A stretch of DNA of 64,000 nucleotides, from contig NZ_SMNQ01000027.1 in NCBI RefSeq assembly GCF_004353505.1, positions 1 to 64,000 of the forward strand. The letters are read 5' to 3'. This DNA comes from Streptomyces sp. WAC05374. GTDB taxonomy: Bacteria; Actinomycetota; Actinomycetes; Streptomycetales; Streptomycetaceae. Under the pieces are notes generated by a model. It was not told where the DNA came from. It made no database searches and was given only the letters and a program-made list of their open reading frames with translations. This document shows, piece by piece, positions 16,336-25,074 of this stretch. Position numbers and translations under genes: made by a program. Numbering within the stretch: the stretch's first letter is position 1; the number at the start of each line of letters is the position of its first letter.

Positions 16336-19158
16336 TCAGCCCACCGAGCTGTAGGCGACGACGCCCCGCAGCAGCGCGTCGACCGCCTTGCGGGCGTTCC
16401 TGGCGACCGTGCTGCCCTCGGACGGGGCGGCCGCCGCGATCTGGCCCAGGACGTCGATGACCTGCTTGCACCAGCGCACGAAGTCGCCCGCCGGCATCTC
16501 GGCCTCGCGCAGCACCTCGTCGAGGCCCTTGTCGGAGGCCCACTGGTTCGCGGCCCAGGCGAAGCCCAGGTCCGGTTCGCGCTGGCCGACGCCCTCGGCC
16601 TGGTTGATCCGGAACTCCTCCTCCAGGGCGTCCAGCCGTCCCCAGATCCGCACCATCTCGCCGAGCGCCGCCTTGGCCTTGCCCGACGGCAGCTTCGGCG
16701 CCACCGCGTCGTCGGCCTGCCGGGCCTCGTAGACCAGCGCCGAGACGCACGCGGCCAGTTCGGCCGGGCTGAGCCCCTCCCAGACGCCGTCACGCAGGCA
16801 TTCGCTGGCCAGCAGGTCCAGTTCGCCGTAGAGACGGGCGAGACGCTTGCCGTGCTCGGTGACCTCGTCGCCGCGCAGGTAGTCCATCTCGGTCAGGAGC
16901 GCGACGATCCGGTCGAAGGTGCGGGCGATGGTGTTCGTCCGCCCCTCGATGCGCCGCTCCAACTGCCGTGTGTCGCGCTGGAGACGGTGGTACCGCTCGG
17001 CCCACCGCGCGTGGTCCTCCCGCTCGTCGCACCCGTGGCAGGGGTGGGCGCGCAGGGCGGCGCGCAGGCGGGTGATCTCGCGGTCGTCGGCGGCCGGGGA
17101 GCGCCCCTTGCGGTGCCGCTCCGGCACGATGTGCCCGGCCTTCGTGCGCAGGGCGGACGCCAGGTCGCGCCGTGACTGCGGGGAGCGCGGGTTGAACGAC
17201 TTGGGGATGCGCATCCGCTCCAGCGGCTCGACCGGCACCGGGAAGTCGATCGACGCCAGCCGCTTGACCTGCCGTTCGGCGGTGAGCACCAGCGGGCGCG
17301 GCCCGTCGACGTGCTCGAAGCCGCGGTGGCCGTTGGACCGCCCGGCCGGCAGGCCCGGGTCCAGCACCAGGGCCAGCCCGGCGAACTTGCCGGTCGGCAC
17401 ATGGATGACGTCACCCGGCTTGAGCCGCTCCAGGGACGTGGCGGCGGCCACCCGGCGCTGTGCGGCGCCCTGCTTGGCCAGTTCCGTCTCACGGTCCTTC
17501 AGGTCGCGGCGCAGCCGGGCGTACTCCTCGAAGTCGCCGAGGTGGCAGGTCATGCCCTCCCGGTAGCCCTCGAGTCCCTCCTCGTTGCGCTGGACCTGGC
17601 GCGAGATGCCGACGACCGACCGGTCCGCCTGGAACTGCGCGAACGACGTCTCCAGCAGCTCGCGCGAGCGGTGCCGGCCGAACTGGTCGACCAGGTTGAC
17701 CGCCATGTTGTACGAGGGCTTGAAGCTGGAGCGCAGCGGGTAGGTCCGCGTGCCGGCGAGGCCCGCGAGGTGGCCGGGGTCCATGCCGCGCTGCCAGAGG
17801 ACGACCGCGTGGCCCTCGACGTCGATGCCGCGCCGCCCCGCGCGCCCGGTGAGCTGGGTGTACTCGCCCGGGGTGATGTCGGCGTGCTGCTCGCCGTTCC
17901 ACTTGACGAGCTTCTCCAACACCACGGAGCGGGCGGGCATGTTGATGCCCAGCGCCAGGGTCTCGGTGGCGAACACGGCCTTGACCAGGCCCTTGACGAA
18001 GAGCTCCTCGACGACCTCCTTGAAGGTCGGCAGCATGCCGGCGTGGTGCGCGGCGATGCCCCGCTCCAGGCCCTCGAGCCATTCGTAGTAGCCCAGGACG
18101 TGCAGGTCCTCGGTGGGGATCGAGGCGGTGCGCTCCTCGACTATCTCCCGGACCCGGGCGCGTCCCTCCTCGTCGTTGAGCCGGAGCCCGGCGTACAGGC
18201 ACTGCTGGACGGCGGCCTCGCAGCCGGCCCGGCTGAAGATGAACGTGATGGCGGGGAGCAGCCCCTCGGCGTCGAGCCGCTCGATGACCTCGGGCCGCCC
18301 GGGCGTCCAGATCCGGGACCGCTGGCGCCGCTCCCGCTCGCGGTCGGCCTCCCGGCCCCGGCGCCGGTCGCGGCCGTTGAACGACGGGCGCGTGTTCTCC
18401 ATGCGCGCCAGGCGGACCAGGTCGGGATTGACCTCGCGCCTGGTGGAGCCGCGGCCGCCGTGGTCGGTCTCCTCCTCGAAGAGGTCGTAGATCCGGCGTC
18501 CCGCCAGGACGTGCTGCCACAGCGGCACGGGCCGGCTCTCGGAGACGATCACCTCCGTGTCGCCACGGACGGTGTCGAGCCAGTCACCGAACTCCTCGGC
18601 GTTTGACACCGTGGCGGAGAGTGACACGAGGGTCACCGACTCGGGGAGGTGAATGATCACTTCCTCCCAGACGGCCCCGCGGAACCGGTCGGAGAGGTAG
18701 TGCACCTCGTCCATCACCACGTAACCCAGGCCGCGCAGGGACTGGGAGCCCGCGTACAGCATGTTGCGGAGGACCTCGGTGGTCATGACGACGACCGGTG
18801 CCTCGGAATTGACGCTGTTGTCACCGGTGAGCAGGCCGACCCTGCCCGGTCCGTACCGCTTGACCAGGTCGGCGTACTTCTGGTTCGACAGGGCCTTGAT
18901 GGGCGTGGTGTAGAAGCACTTGCGCCCCTGCTCCAGGGCGAGGTGCACGGCGAACTCACCGACGATGGTCTTGCCCGAGCCGGTGGGCGCCGCGACGAGT
19001 ACTCCCTTGCCGGCTTCGAGGGCGCGGCAGGCCTCGACCTGGAACGGGTCCAGCTCGAAGTCGTAGAGGGCGCGGAATGCGGCGAGCGCGGTGGCCTGCT
19101 CGGCGGCGCGGAGCCTGGCGGCCGCGTACGCCTCCGCGGGTGTGAGTTCTTCTGTCAT
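16336..19158 (-). CDS. helY: HelY/Ski2-like DEAD/DEAH-box RNA helicase
   Basis: A 940-residue superfamily-2 helicase. Walker A is APTGSGKT at residues 57-64; the DEVH box (VVMDEVHYLSDRF) is near 155; SATVSN follows, then the helicase-C block with ATETLALGINMPARSVV and QLTGRAGRRGID. The C-terminal half carries the DSHCT-type domain (KPSYNMAVNLV onward), as in Ski2/Mtr4 and mycobacterial HelY. It probably unwinds RNA for decay or processing. The ATG at 19158 has no clear ribosome site, but the promoter -10 box ends only ten bases upstream, so translation is likely near-leaderless. That promoter matches the DNA-damage type. Confidence 0.88.
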   Translation of the reverse strand: MTEELTPAEAYAAARLRAAEQATALAAFRALYDFELDPFQVEACRALEAGKGVLVAAPTGSGKTIVGEFAVHLALEQGRKCFYTTPIKALSNQKYADLVKRYGPGRVGLLTGDNSVNSEAPVVVMTTEVLRNMLYAGSQSLRGLGYVVMDEVHYLSDRFRGAVWEEVIIHLPESVTLVSLSATVSNAEEFGDWLDTVRGDTEVIVSESRPVPLWQHVLAGRRIYDLFEEETDHGGRGSTRREVNPDLVRLARMENTRPSFNGRDRRRGREADRERERRQRSRIWTPGRPEVIERLDAEGLLPAITFIFSRAGCEAAVQQCLYAGLRLNDEEGRARVREIVEERTASIPTEDLHVLGYYEWLEGLERGIAAHHAGMLPTFKEVVEELFVKGLVKAVFATETLALGINMPARSVVLEKLVKWNGEQHADITPGEYTQLTGRAGRRGIDVEGHAVVLWQRGMDPGHLAGLAGTRTYPLRSSFKPSYNMAVNLVDQFGRHRSRELLETSFAQFQADRSVVGISRQVQRNEEGLEGYREGMTCHLGDFEEYARLRRDLKDRETELAKQGAAQRRVAAATSLERLKPGDVIHVPTGKFAGLALVLDPGLPAGRSNGHRGFEHVDGPRPLVLTAERQVKRLASIDFPVPVEPLERMRIPKSFNPRSPQSRRDLASALRTKAGHIVPERHRKGRSPAADDREITRLRAALRAHPCHGCDEREDHARWAERYHRLQRDTRQLERRIEGRTNTIARTFDRIVALLTEMDYLRGDEVTEHGKRLARLYGELDLLASECLRDGVWEGLSPAELAACVSALVYEARQADDAVAPKLPSGKAKAALGEMVRIWGRLDALEEEFRINQAEGVGQREPDLGFAWAANQWASDKGLDEVLREAEMPAGDFVRWCKQVIDVLGQIAAAAPSEGSTVARNARKAVDALLRGVVAYSSVG

Positions 19159-19168
19159 CTTGCTATCG

Positions 19169-19190
19169 AGCCTACCCGTCGGCACTGACA
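19169..19190 (-). promoter_or_regulatory. PafBC/RecA-NDp promoter of the helicase gene
   Basis: Read on the minus strand: TGTCAGTG (19190-19183), eight bases, then TAGGCT (19174-19169). All fixed positions of TGTCRGTG-N8-TAnnnT match. The start codon is ten bases past the -10 box. Confidence 0.75.
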
Positions 19191-19251
19191 GTCAGCCGAT
19201 CTTTATCGCGTGAAGCACCCCGTGACCGGGGGGTCACGGGGGGAGAACGGC

Positions 19252-19285
19252 CGAAGGCCCACCAGGAGTTCCTGGTGGGCCTTCG
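19252..19285 (-). terminator. 16-bp perfect hairpin after tatC
   Basis: CGAAGGCCCACCAGGA at 19252-19267 pairs perfectly with 19270-19285. It lies between the tatC stop and the helicase promoter, so it insulates the helicase from tat transcription. Confidence 0.82.
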
Positions 19286-19317
19286 TTCCGCATGGGTGTG
19301 CGCCGGGGGCGCACCGG

Positions 19318-20268
19318 TCAGGTGATGTCGTCGTACCCGTTCACCCGCTGTGAGCGGCTGCCGTCCGCCTGCTCGGGCAGTGCCGGGGCGGAGGGGACGG
19401 GTTCGACCGCTCCGATCGGCTCGGGCGTGAGGTCCAGCTCGGAGGCCTCGTCGTCGCTCAGGCCGGCGTCCCGGTTGCGACGCCGCCGGCGCTTGTCGTT
19501 GAGCAGCGAGATGCCGGTGGCCAGGAAGTACAGCACGGCGAGCGGCCCGGCGAGCAGCAGCATGGAGAGCGGTTCGCCGCCGGGGGTCGCGATGGCCGCG
19601 AAGGCGGTGAGCCCGATGATCATGCCCCGCCACCAGCCGAGCATCCGCTGTCCGGTGAGGACGCCCGTCATGTTGAGGGCGATGAGCAGGAGCGGGAGCT
19701 CGAAGGCGAGGCCGAAGACCACGACCATCCGCGTGATCAGGTCCAGATAGTCGTCGAGCGCGATCTGGTTCTGCGTGTCGGCCGGGGTGAAGCTCAGCAT
19801 GATCGCGGCGGTCTGCGGCAGGATCGCGTACGCCAGGTACGCGCCCGCCACGAAGAGGGGGACGCCGACGGCCACGAAGGCGTAGGCGTACCGCTTCTCG
19901 TGCCGGTGGAGGCCCGGCGCCACGAAGGCCCAGAGCTGGTACAGCCACACCGGGGTCGCGACCAGCAGGCCGGCCATCAGCGCGACCTTGAGGGCGATGG
20001 TGAAGGGGGAGATGAGCGTGTCGGTCTTCATGATCGCGCACGGCTGGCCGTTCTTCTGAACGACGACGCCGCCCTCGCAGCCGACCGAGCTGATGATCGG
20101 CTTCATGAGGAACTCGAAGATGTCCTTCTGGAAGAAGGCCGCGACGACCGTGACGATGAGGATCGCCAGCACCGACTTCATCAGCCGGTTGCGCAGTTCA
20201 CGCAGGTGATCGGCGAGGGGCATCCGCCCCTCGTCGTTCTTCTCCCGCTTGCGGGCAGACTTGAGCAA
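19318..20268 (-). CDS. tatC: Sec-independent (twin-arginine) protein translocase TatC
   Basis: A 316-residue membrane protein with six hydrophobic helices. The family signatures HLRELRNRLMKS at ~21-32, LYQLWAFVAPGLHRHEKR in the first cytoplasmic loop and FGLAFELPLLL are present. TatC recognises RR signal peptides and, with TatA/TatB, exports folded proteins. A TTG start at 20268 is used because GGGAAG precedes it; an internal ATG at 20223 would remove 15 residues. An acidic, disordered C-terminal tail of about 50 residues extends beyond the last helix. It lies 75 bases after tatA on the same strand. Confidence 0.93.
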   Translation of the reverse strand: MLKSARKREKNDEGRMPLADHLRELRNRLMKSVLAILIVTVVAAFFQKDIFEFLMKPIISSVGCEGGVVVQKNGQPCAIMKTDTLISPFTIALKVALMAGLLVATPVWLYQLWAFVAPGLHRHEKRYAYAFVAVGVPLFVAGAYLAYAILPQTAAIMLSFTPADTQNQIALDDYLDLITRMVVVFGLAFELPLLLIALNMTGVLTGQRMLGWWRGMIIGLTAFAAIATPGGEPLSMLLLAGPLAVLYFLATGISLLNDKRRRRRNRDAGLSDDEASELDLTPEPIGAVEPVPSAPALPEQADGSRSQRVNGYDDIT

Positions 20269-20343
20269 CCCACTTCCCTTGTCTCGTGCGATGTGCGGCA
20301 GCCGTCGGCGCGTAACGCGGCGCGTGACCCGCGCGCGCGTGCG

Positions 20344-20628
20344 TCAGCTCTTGGTGGTGTTCTGCTCCGCGACGGGGCGGGCGCTGCTCACGTCACCGGG
20401 CGCGGCCTGGATCGTGCGGGGGGCGGGCTGCTGCTGGGCAGCCGAGTCCGTGGTGGACGCGGGAGCCGACTCGGCGTCGTCCTTCTTCATGGCCTTCGCC
20501 TCGCTCTTGAGGATGCGGGCCGACTTGCCCAGCGAACGCGCCATCTCGGGAAGCTTCTTGGCACCGAAGAGCAGCAGGATCACTACGATGATCAGTACGA
20601 TCTCGAGGGGCTTCAGATTGCCGATCAT
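20344..20628 (-). CDS. tatA: twin-arginine translocase subunit TatA
   Basis: A 94-residue protein with one N-terminal membrane helix (LEIVLIIVVILLLFG) followed by the hinge-amphipathic helix KKLPEMARSLGKSARILKSE and a flexible Ser/Ala/Gln-rich tail. This is the standard TatA architecture of the protein-conducting pore. The ATG at 20628 has AGGAAG five bases before it. It is the first gene of the tatA-tatC pair; TatB is not encoded here. Confidence 0.93.
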   Translation of the reverse strand: MIGNLKPLEIVLIIVVILLLFGAKKLPEMARSLGKSARILKSEAKAMKKDDAESAPASTTDSAAQQQPAPRTIQAAPGDVSSARPVAEQNTTKS

Positions 20629-20837
20629 GTGCGACTTCCTTCTCACCGAGGCGGCTGGGGGAGGGGTACCTACCTGTGCGACCGGACGGCTGTCCAGCCC
20701 CATGCTGCAAGGATCGTAACTCCCACGGGTAAACGTCGGGCAATCCCCGTGCATACTCCGCGTTCCGGGCAGGCGCCTGGGCACCGACGCCTGATCAGCA
20801 GCGTACCTCCCGCACCTGCGTGCGAGGAGACCGCGCG

Positions 20838-21035
20838 TCAGCGCAAGCTGTCGCCGGTACGGGCGAGACGGGTGGCCGCCCGCTCCAGGTCCTCGGCGGC
20901 ACGATTGATGCGCTGTGTGGTGTCCGTCACTTGACGGCCGAGGCGTTGAGCCTCGACGAACACCCGGATGCCGAGGACGCCGAGCACGGCGATACCGAGG
21001 AACCCCAGGGCGATGGCGAGCATGGGCCAGAACAT
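20838..21035 (-). CDS. small single-span membrane protein
   Basis: A 65-residue protein. An N-terminal hydrophobic helix (about residues 4-26) is followed by a charged amphipathic helix rich in Arg, Gln, Ala and Thr (QRLGRQVTDTTQRINRAAED, then LERAATRLART), which could form a coiled coil. Third positions are GC-rich, supporting coding. It lies between tatA and a small zinc-ribbon protein, all on the same strand, and 20 bases after the latter's stop. No family is recognised. Confidence 0.65.
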   Translation of the reverse strand: MFWPMLAIALGFLGIAVLGVLGIRVFVEAQRLGRQVTDTTQRINRAAEDLERAATRLARTGDSLR

Positions 21036-21055
21036 GCGCAGAGCCTAGACGACGG

Positions 21056-21304
21056 TCAGACGGTGGAGTGCAGGCGCAGCGTCCGCACGCCGCCGCCGGT
21101 GAGGAGTTCGACGATCCGCTCCCCGGCGGGCTTGCGCACGGCGGAGCCGCAGGCGGGACAGGTGAAGGAGTAGAAGGTGGTACGGCGGCTGGCGCCGATG
21201 GCGAGCCGCAGGGAACCGGGCGAGAGCTCGAAGCGGGCCTGACACTCGGGGCAGGCGGCCTTGAAGAGGACTGGAGCCGACGGCGACGAGACGATTCCGG
21301 TCAT
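21056..21304 (-). CDS. small zinc-ribbon protein
   Basis: An 82-residue protein with two CxxC knuckles, CPEC at ~17-20 and CPAC at ~50-53, which should bind one zinc ion. The sequence between is basic and beta-rich (FELSPGSLRLAIGASRRTTFY). The ATG at 21304 is chosen since it begins the conserved block; the frame is open further upstream. It is downstream of pafC on the same strand with a ~110-base gap, and may have its own promoter. No function is known to me. Confidence 0.68.
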   Translation of the reverse strand: MTGIVSSPSAPVLFKAACPECQARFELSPGSLRLAIGASRRTTFYSFTCPACGSAVRKPAGERIVELLTGGGVRTLRLHSTV

Positions 21305-21415
21305 CACGGGCAAATCCCTCAATTCCTTCACTACCCTCAACGGCTGCCCGTGCGCGGGCCTGTACCGCGGCTCAAGCGTTTCTCCGCCGTCACGCCATGA
21401 TCCGCCGGACACTCC

Positions 21416-22372
21416 CTAGCCCTGAACGTCGTACGCGGCGAGCGCCTCGCACGCCGCCTGCCGGGCGCTCCCGGCCAGCTCGGGCGGGGACACGATCCGG
21501 CCGTCCCTGCCCAGGCGCAGCGCGAGCCGCCGCAGCGACGCCGGGTCCGGCGTACGCAGCGTGATGCGCAGGCCCCCGTCGGGGAGTTCCTCCGCGCTGT
21601 CGTGGGGGTAGTACTCGGCGACCCACCGGCCGCCCGGCCCCACCTCGACCACGACCTCGGGGTCCTCGGCCGAGGGCTGGACCAGTCCCTCGGACAGGTC
21701 GCGCAGCTCGATCTCCGGCGGCGCCGACGGCTCGTCCAGCAGCCGGATCTCTGCCACCCGGTCGAGGCGGAACGTCCGCCGCGCCTCGGACAGGCGGCAC
21801 CAGGCCTCCATGTACGTGTGGCCGACGGCGAAGAGCCGGATCGGGTCGACCTCGCGCTCGGTCAGCTCGTCCCGCGCGGGCGAGTAGTAGCGCAGCCACA
21901 GCCGCCGCCGCTCCGAGATGGCGCGGTCGACCTCGGCGAACACACCGCCCTCGGACTCGAAGGTCACCGACAGCCGGGAGCTTGCACCGGCGGCCTCGCC
22001 GGCCGCCGCCTCCAGCTTCGCGGTGGCGCGCAGCAGCGCCTCCCGGTCCCCCTCGCGCAGCCCCGGCAGGGTGGCGACGGCCCGCGCCGCGACGAGCAGC
22101 GCGGTCGCCTCGTCGGCGGCGAGCCGCAGCGGCTCGGCGACGTCGTCGGGGTTGTGCCACCAGATCTGCTCGCCGTCCGTGTCGATGTCGAGCAGGTCGC
22201 CGCCGCGGAAGCTGGTCCCGCACATCGGCAGCACGTCGAGGTCCGAGATCAGCTCGTCCTCGGTGATGCCGAACGCCCGGGCGACGTCCCCGACATGGGC
22301 GCCGGGGCGCTCCCGCAGGTAGGTCACCAGGGACAGCATCCGCCTGGTCTGGTCGATCGCGTTCGCGGCCAT
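21416..22372 (-). CDS. pafC: PafC, WYL-domain regulator subunit
   Basis: A 318-residue protein: N-terminal winged helix (~residues 1-65, RMLSLVTYLRERPGAHVGDVARAFGITEDEL), a WYL domain around 140-210 (RRRLWLRYYSPARDELTEREVDPIRLF), and a WCX C-terminal extension. With PafB it forms the activator of the LexA-independent DNA-damage response in mycobacteria. It starts 16 bases after the pafB stop, so both come from one mRNA. Its probable targets lie in this window (see helicase, RecB-family nuclease and exonuclease promoters). Confidence 0.88.
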   Translation of the reverse strand: MAANAIDQTRRMLSLVTYLRERPGAHVGDVARAFGITEDELISDLDVLPMCGTSFRGGDLLDIDTDGEQIWWHNPDDVAEPLRLAADEATALLVAARAVATLPGLREGDREALLRATAKLEAAAGEAAGASSRLSVTFESEGGVFAEVDRAISERRRLWLRYYSPARDELTEREVDPIRLFAVGHTYMEAWCRLSEARRTFRLDRVAEIRLLDEPSAPPEIELRDLSEGLVQPSAEDPEVVVEVGPGGRWVAEYYPHDSAEELPDGGLRITLRTPDPASLRRLALRLGRDGRIVSPPELAGSARQAACEALAAYDVQG

Positions 22373-22388
22373 CGTCTTTCCGTCCCCC

Positions 22389-23345
22389 TCAGCCCTTGGC
22401 CACGGCACGCAGCCGGTCCACCACATCGGCCCGCAGATCGGCCGGTTCCAGTACGACGACGTCCGGGCCGAACTCGACCAGCCAGGCGTCCAGTCCGTGC
22501 CCGTACGGAATCTCCAGCTCGTCCCAGCCGTCCCCCAGCTCGCGCACCGACAGGGCGCGGGCGCGCAGCGGGTAGCCGGAGTCGGCGCGCAGCCGGATGC
22601 GGGCGGAACGGGTCGCCGTCTCCCCCGCCCAGCTCTCGACCGTCTCGCGCACGGTGGACACGTCCGGGACGGGCGCGGTGAACGCCCCGGCCCGGGAGCG
22701 GACCTTGCCGGTGATCCGGGAGAGCCGGAAGACGCGCTCGGCGCCCCGCCCCCGGTCCCAGCCGGCCAGGTACCAGTGGCCGCGCCAGCACTCCAGCGTC
22801 CACGGCTCGACGTGCCGGGTCTCGGGGCGGGCGGCGTTGCCCTTGCGGTACTCGAAGACGACGGGGCGCCGGTCGCGGCAGGCCAGCATCAGCGGTTCGA
22901 AGGCGGCCTCGTGGACCGGGATGCGCGGTTCGAGGGCGCTGTGCGGGATGTCGTACGCGTCCTCCGCCTCGGGCATGCCGGCGGCGCGCAGCTTCTGGAG
23001 GGCGCCGCTGGCGGCTCCGGCGAGGCGGGCCTGCTGCCAGACCTTGGCGGCGAGGCCCAGGGCGGCGGCCTCCTCGGCGTCGAGCTGGATGGGGGGCAGC
23101 CGGTTGGAGTCGCGCCGGGCGAGGTAACCGGTCTCGCCGTCCAGGTTCTCCACGGTCTCGATGACCAGACCGAGCTCGCGCAGGTCGTCCTTGTCGCGCT
23201 CGAACATGCGGTTGAAGGAGTCGTCGGACCCGGCTTCCAGGTAGGCCTCGATCGAACTGCGCAGTTCCCGCTTGCTGAGCGGGCGCCGGGTCCCCAGCAG
23301 GCACAGCGCCAGATTCATCAGCCGCTCGGCCTTGGCAATGGCCAT
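22389..23345 (-). CDS. pafB: PafB, WYL-domain regulator subunit
   Basis: A 318-residue paralogue of PafC: N-terminal winged helix (LMNLALCLLGTRRPLSKRELRSSI), WYL domain with VVFEYRKGN...WTLECWRGHWYLAGWD around 155-200, and a WCX end. It is the upstream gene of the pafB-pafC pair. The WYL pocket is thought to sense a nucleic-acid damage signal. The genes are named for their position near pafA, but function in transcription, not pupylation. Its own promoter shows no match to the DNA-damage element. Confidence 0.9.
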   Translation of the reverse strand: MAIAKAERLMNLALCLLGTRRPLSKRELRSSIEAYLEAGSDDSFNRMFERDKDDLRELGLVIETVENLDGETGYLARRDSNRLPPIQLDAEEAAALGLAAKVWQQARLAGAASGALQKLRAAGMPEAEDAYDIPHSALEPRIPVHEAAFEPLMLACRDRRPVVFEYRKGNAARPETRHVEPWTLECWRGHWYLAGWDRGRGAERVFRLSRITGKVRSRAGAFTAPVPDVSTVRETVESWAGETATRSARIRLRADSGYPLRARALSVRELGDGWDELEIPYGHGLDAWLVEFGPDVVVLEPADLRADVVDRLRAVAKG

Positions 23346-23448
23346 CGACGCCCTGCACCTCTTCTTATGGAGTCACTTTTCCCGCTCAACGTACCGCCCC
23401 GGGGTGTCGTGGCAAAAGTCGCGGCGGGGCCCCGGACCCGGGGCATGC

Positions 23449-23484
23449 CCGAGGGCCCGTGCCCGGGCGGGCACGGACCCTCGG
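23449..23484 (-). terminator. hairpin after the FKBP gene
   Basis: CCGAGGG plus CCGTGCCCG pair with CGGGCACGG plus CCCTCGG, with one C/A mismatch between the two blocks. It lies ten bases after the FKBP stop, ahead of pafB. Confidence 0.75.
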
Positions 23485-23494
23485 AGTGATCCGG

Positions 23495-23869
23495 TCAGAC
23501 GCCCATCAGGTCGCAGACGAAGATCAGCGTCTCGCCGGGCGCGATGCGGCCGCCACCGGCGCCGCGGTCGCCGTAGGCGAGGTGCGCGGGGATGGTCAGC
23601 TTGCGGCGCCCGCCGACCTTCATGCCCTGCACGCCCTGGTCCCAGCCCGCGATGACCTGGCCGGCACCGAGCTTGAACTCCAGCGGGGTGCCGCGGTTCC
23701 AGGACGCGTCGAACTCCTCGCCGGTGGAGAAGGCCACGCCCACGTAGTGGACCTTGACCATGTCACCGGCCTTGGCCTCGGGACCGTTGCCCTCCCAGAT
23801 CTCGTCGATCTGGAGCTCGGTCGGCGCCGGGCCTTCGGGGAAGTCGATCTCGGGCTTGTCGATGTTCAC
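23495..23869 (-). CDS. FKBP-type peptidyl-prolyl isomerase
   Basis: A 124-residue single-domain FKBP without signal peptide, so cytoplasmic. Core motifs are KVHYVGVAFSTGEEFDAS, VIAGWDQGVQGMKVGGRRKLTIPAHLAYGDRG and a C-terminal TLIFVCDL strand. It accelerates proline isomerisation in folding proteins. It starts 45 bases after the stop of the two-domain FKBP lipoprotein gene, so the two isomerases are probably co-expressed. A hairpin ends the unit. Confidence 0.92.
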   Translation of the reverse strand: MNIDKPEIDFPEGPAPTELQIDEIWEGNGPEAKAGDMVKVHYVGVAFSTGEEFDASWNRGTPLEFKLGAGQVIAGWDQGVQGMKVGGRRKLTIPAHLAYGDRGAGGGRIAPGETLIFVCDLMGV

Positions 23870-23914
23870 GGAAAACAGTGCTCCTCAGAGATGTACAGAT
23901 CAACCGGGACAGTC

Positions 23915-24895
23915 TTACATCACGGCGAGGATGTCGAGGGAGAAGACCAGGGTCGAGTTGGCGGGGATGTCCCCGGACGCCTGGGCACCGTAGCCGAGCT
24001 CCGGCGGGACGACGAGCATCACGCGGCTGCCGACCTTCTTGCCCTTCAGGCCCTGCTGCCAGCCCTGGATGAGGCTCTGGAGCGGGAACTCGGCGAGCTC
24101 GCCCCGCTTGTAGCTGGCGTCGAACTCCTTGCCGCCCTCCCACAGGACGCCCTTGTACTGGAGCAGCAGCTTGTCCGTGGGCTTGACCGCCGGGCCGTCG
24201 CCCTCCAGGACGTACTTCGACACGAGCTTCTTGGGCGCCGGCTTCTTCGGTACGTCGATGGAGGGCGCCTTGCCGTCGGTGTTGGTGCCGACCTTGGGCA
24301 GGTCGATGTTGTCCTGGGCGACCTCGCGGCCCTTGGCGGAGCTCTTGCCGTTGAAGGTGCCGCGGATGTCGACGACGAACACCAGGGTGTCGGTGCCCTT
24401 GATGCCGCCCTGCGGGTTGCCCTGGGTGCCGTAGCCCAGCGCCGGCGGGATGGCCAGCTCGACACGGCTGCCCACCTTCTTGCCGGGCAGCGCCTGGTCC
24501 CAGCCCGGGATGAGCTGGCCGACGCCGATCCGCGAGGTGAGCGGTGCGCCCCGGTCGTAGGAGTTGTCGAAGACCTTCGCCGTGTCCCAGATCTGCCCGA
24601 GGTAGTCGAACTGGAGGAAGTCGCCCTTGGCGACCGTCTCGCCCTTGCCCGCCACGACCGTCTTGACCGCGAGGTTGGGCGACGGCTTGCCCGGTCCCTT
24701 GGCCACGGTCGGCTTCTGGCCGAACGCCGTCCCGGCGGTGATGGCCGGCAGCGGACCGTCGACGATCTTCGCGGACGGCTCCTGGGACGTGGACGGGCTC
24801 TCGTCGGTCTTGGCCTGGTCGGCCTTGTCGTCACCGCAGCCCGCGAGGGTGAGCAGGCCGGCGGGGACGGCGAGGAGGAGGGAGCGACGGCGCAC
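23915..24895 (-). CDS. two-domain FKBP-type isomerase lipoprotein
   Basis: A 326-residue protein. The first ~20 residues are a lipoprotein signal peptide ending in the lipobox LAGC, so it is anchored outside the membrane. Two FKBP domains follow, roughly residues 75-185 (LIPGWDQALPGKKVGSRVEL) and 225-326 (LIQGWQQGLKGKKVGSRVML); both keep the Trp of the active pocket. A Lys/Pro-rich linker joins them. It should assist folding of exported proteins. The GTG at 24895 precedes MRRRS-type positively charged n-region. Confidence 0.9.
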   Translation of the reverse strand: MRRRSLLLAVPAGLLTLAGCGDDKADQAKTDESPSTSQEPSAKIVDGPLPAITAGTAFGQKPTVAKGPGKPSPNLAVKTVVAGKGETVAKGDFLQFDYLGQIWDTAKVFDNSYDRGAPLTSRIGVGQLIPGWDQALPGKKVGSRVELAIPPALGYGTQGNPQGGIKGTDTLVFVVDIRGTFNGKSSAKGREVAQDNIDLPKVGTNTDGKAPSIDVPKKPAPKKLVSKYVLEGDGPAVKPTDKLLLQYKGVLWEGGKEFDASYKRGELAEFPLQSLIQGWQQGLKGKKVGSRVMLVVPPELGYGAQASGDIPANSTLVFSLDILAVM

Positions 24896-25074
24896 GGAAT
24901 GCCTCTATCTGGTCGGGGTCTGGTGATCTGCTGGTCTTCGCTGTCGAGTTCGCGAGGGGTGTCGCGTCACTCTACGGCGTGACTGTACGGCGTGGGCGAG
25001 GCGCCGTACGAGCAACGCACGGCGCCTCCCAGCGCAGATCCCGGCCGACACGCTCCCGGACGGTCCACGGAGCG

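Noticed and set aside
19183-19185. GTG as an earlier start of the HelY-type helicase
   Set aside because: It is part of the TGTCAGTG promoter element, and the conserved N-terminus begins at 19158.
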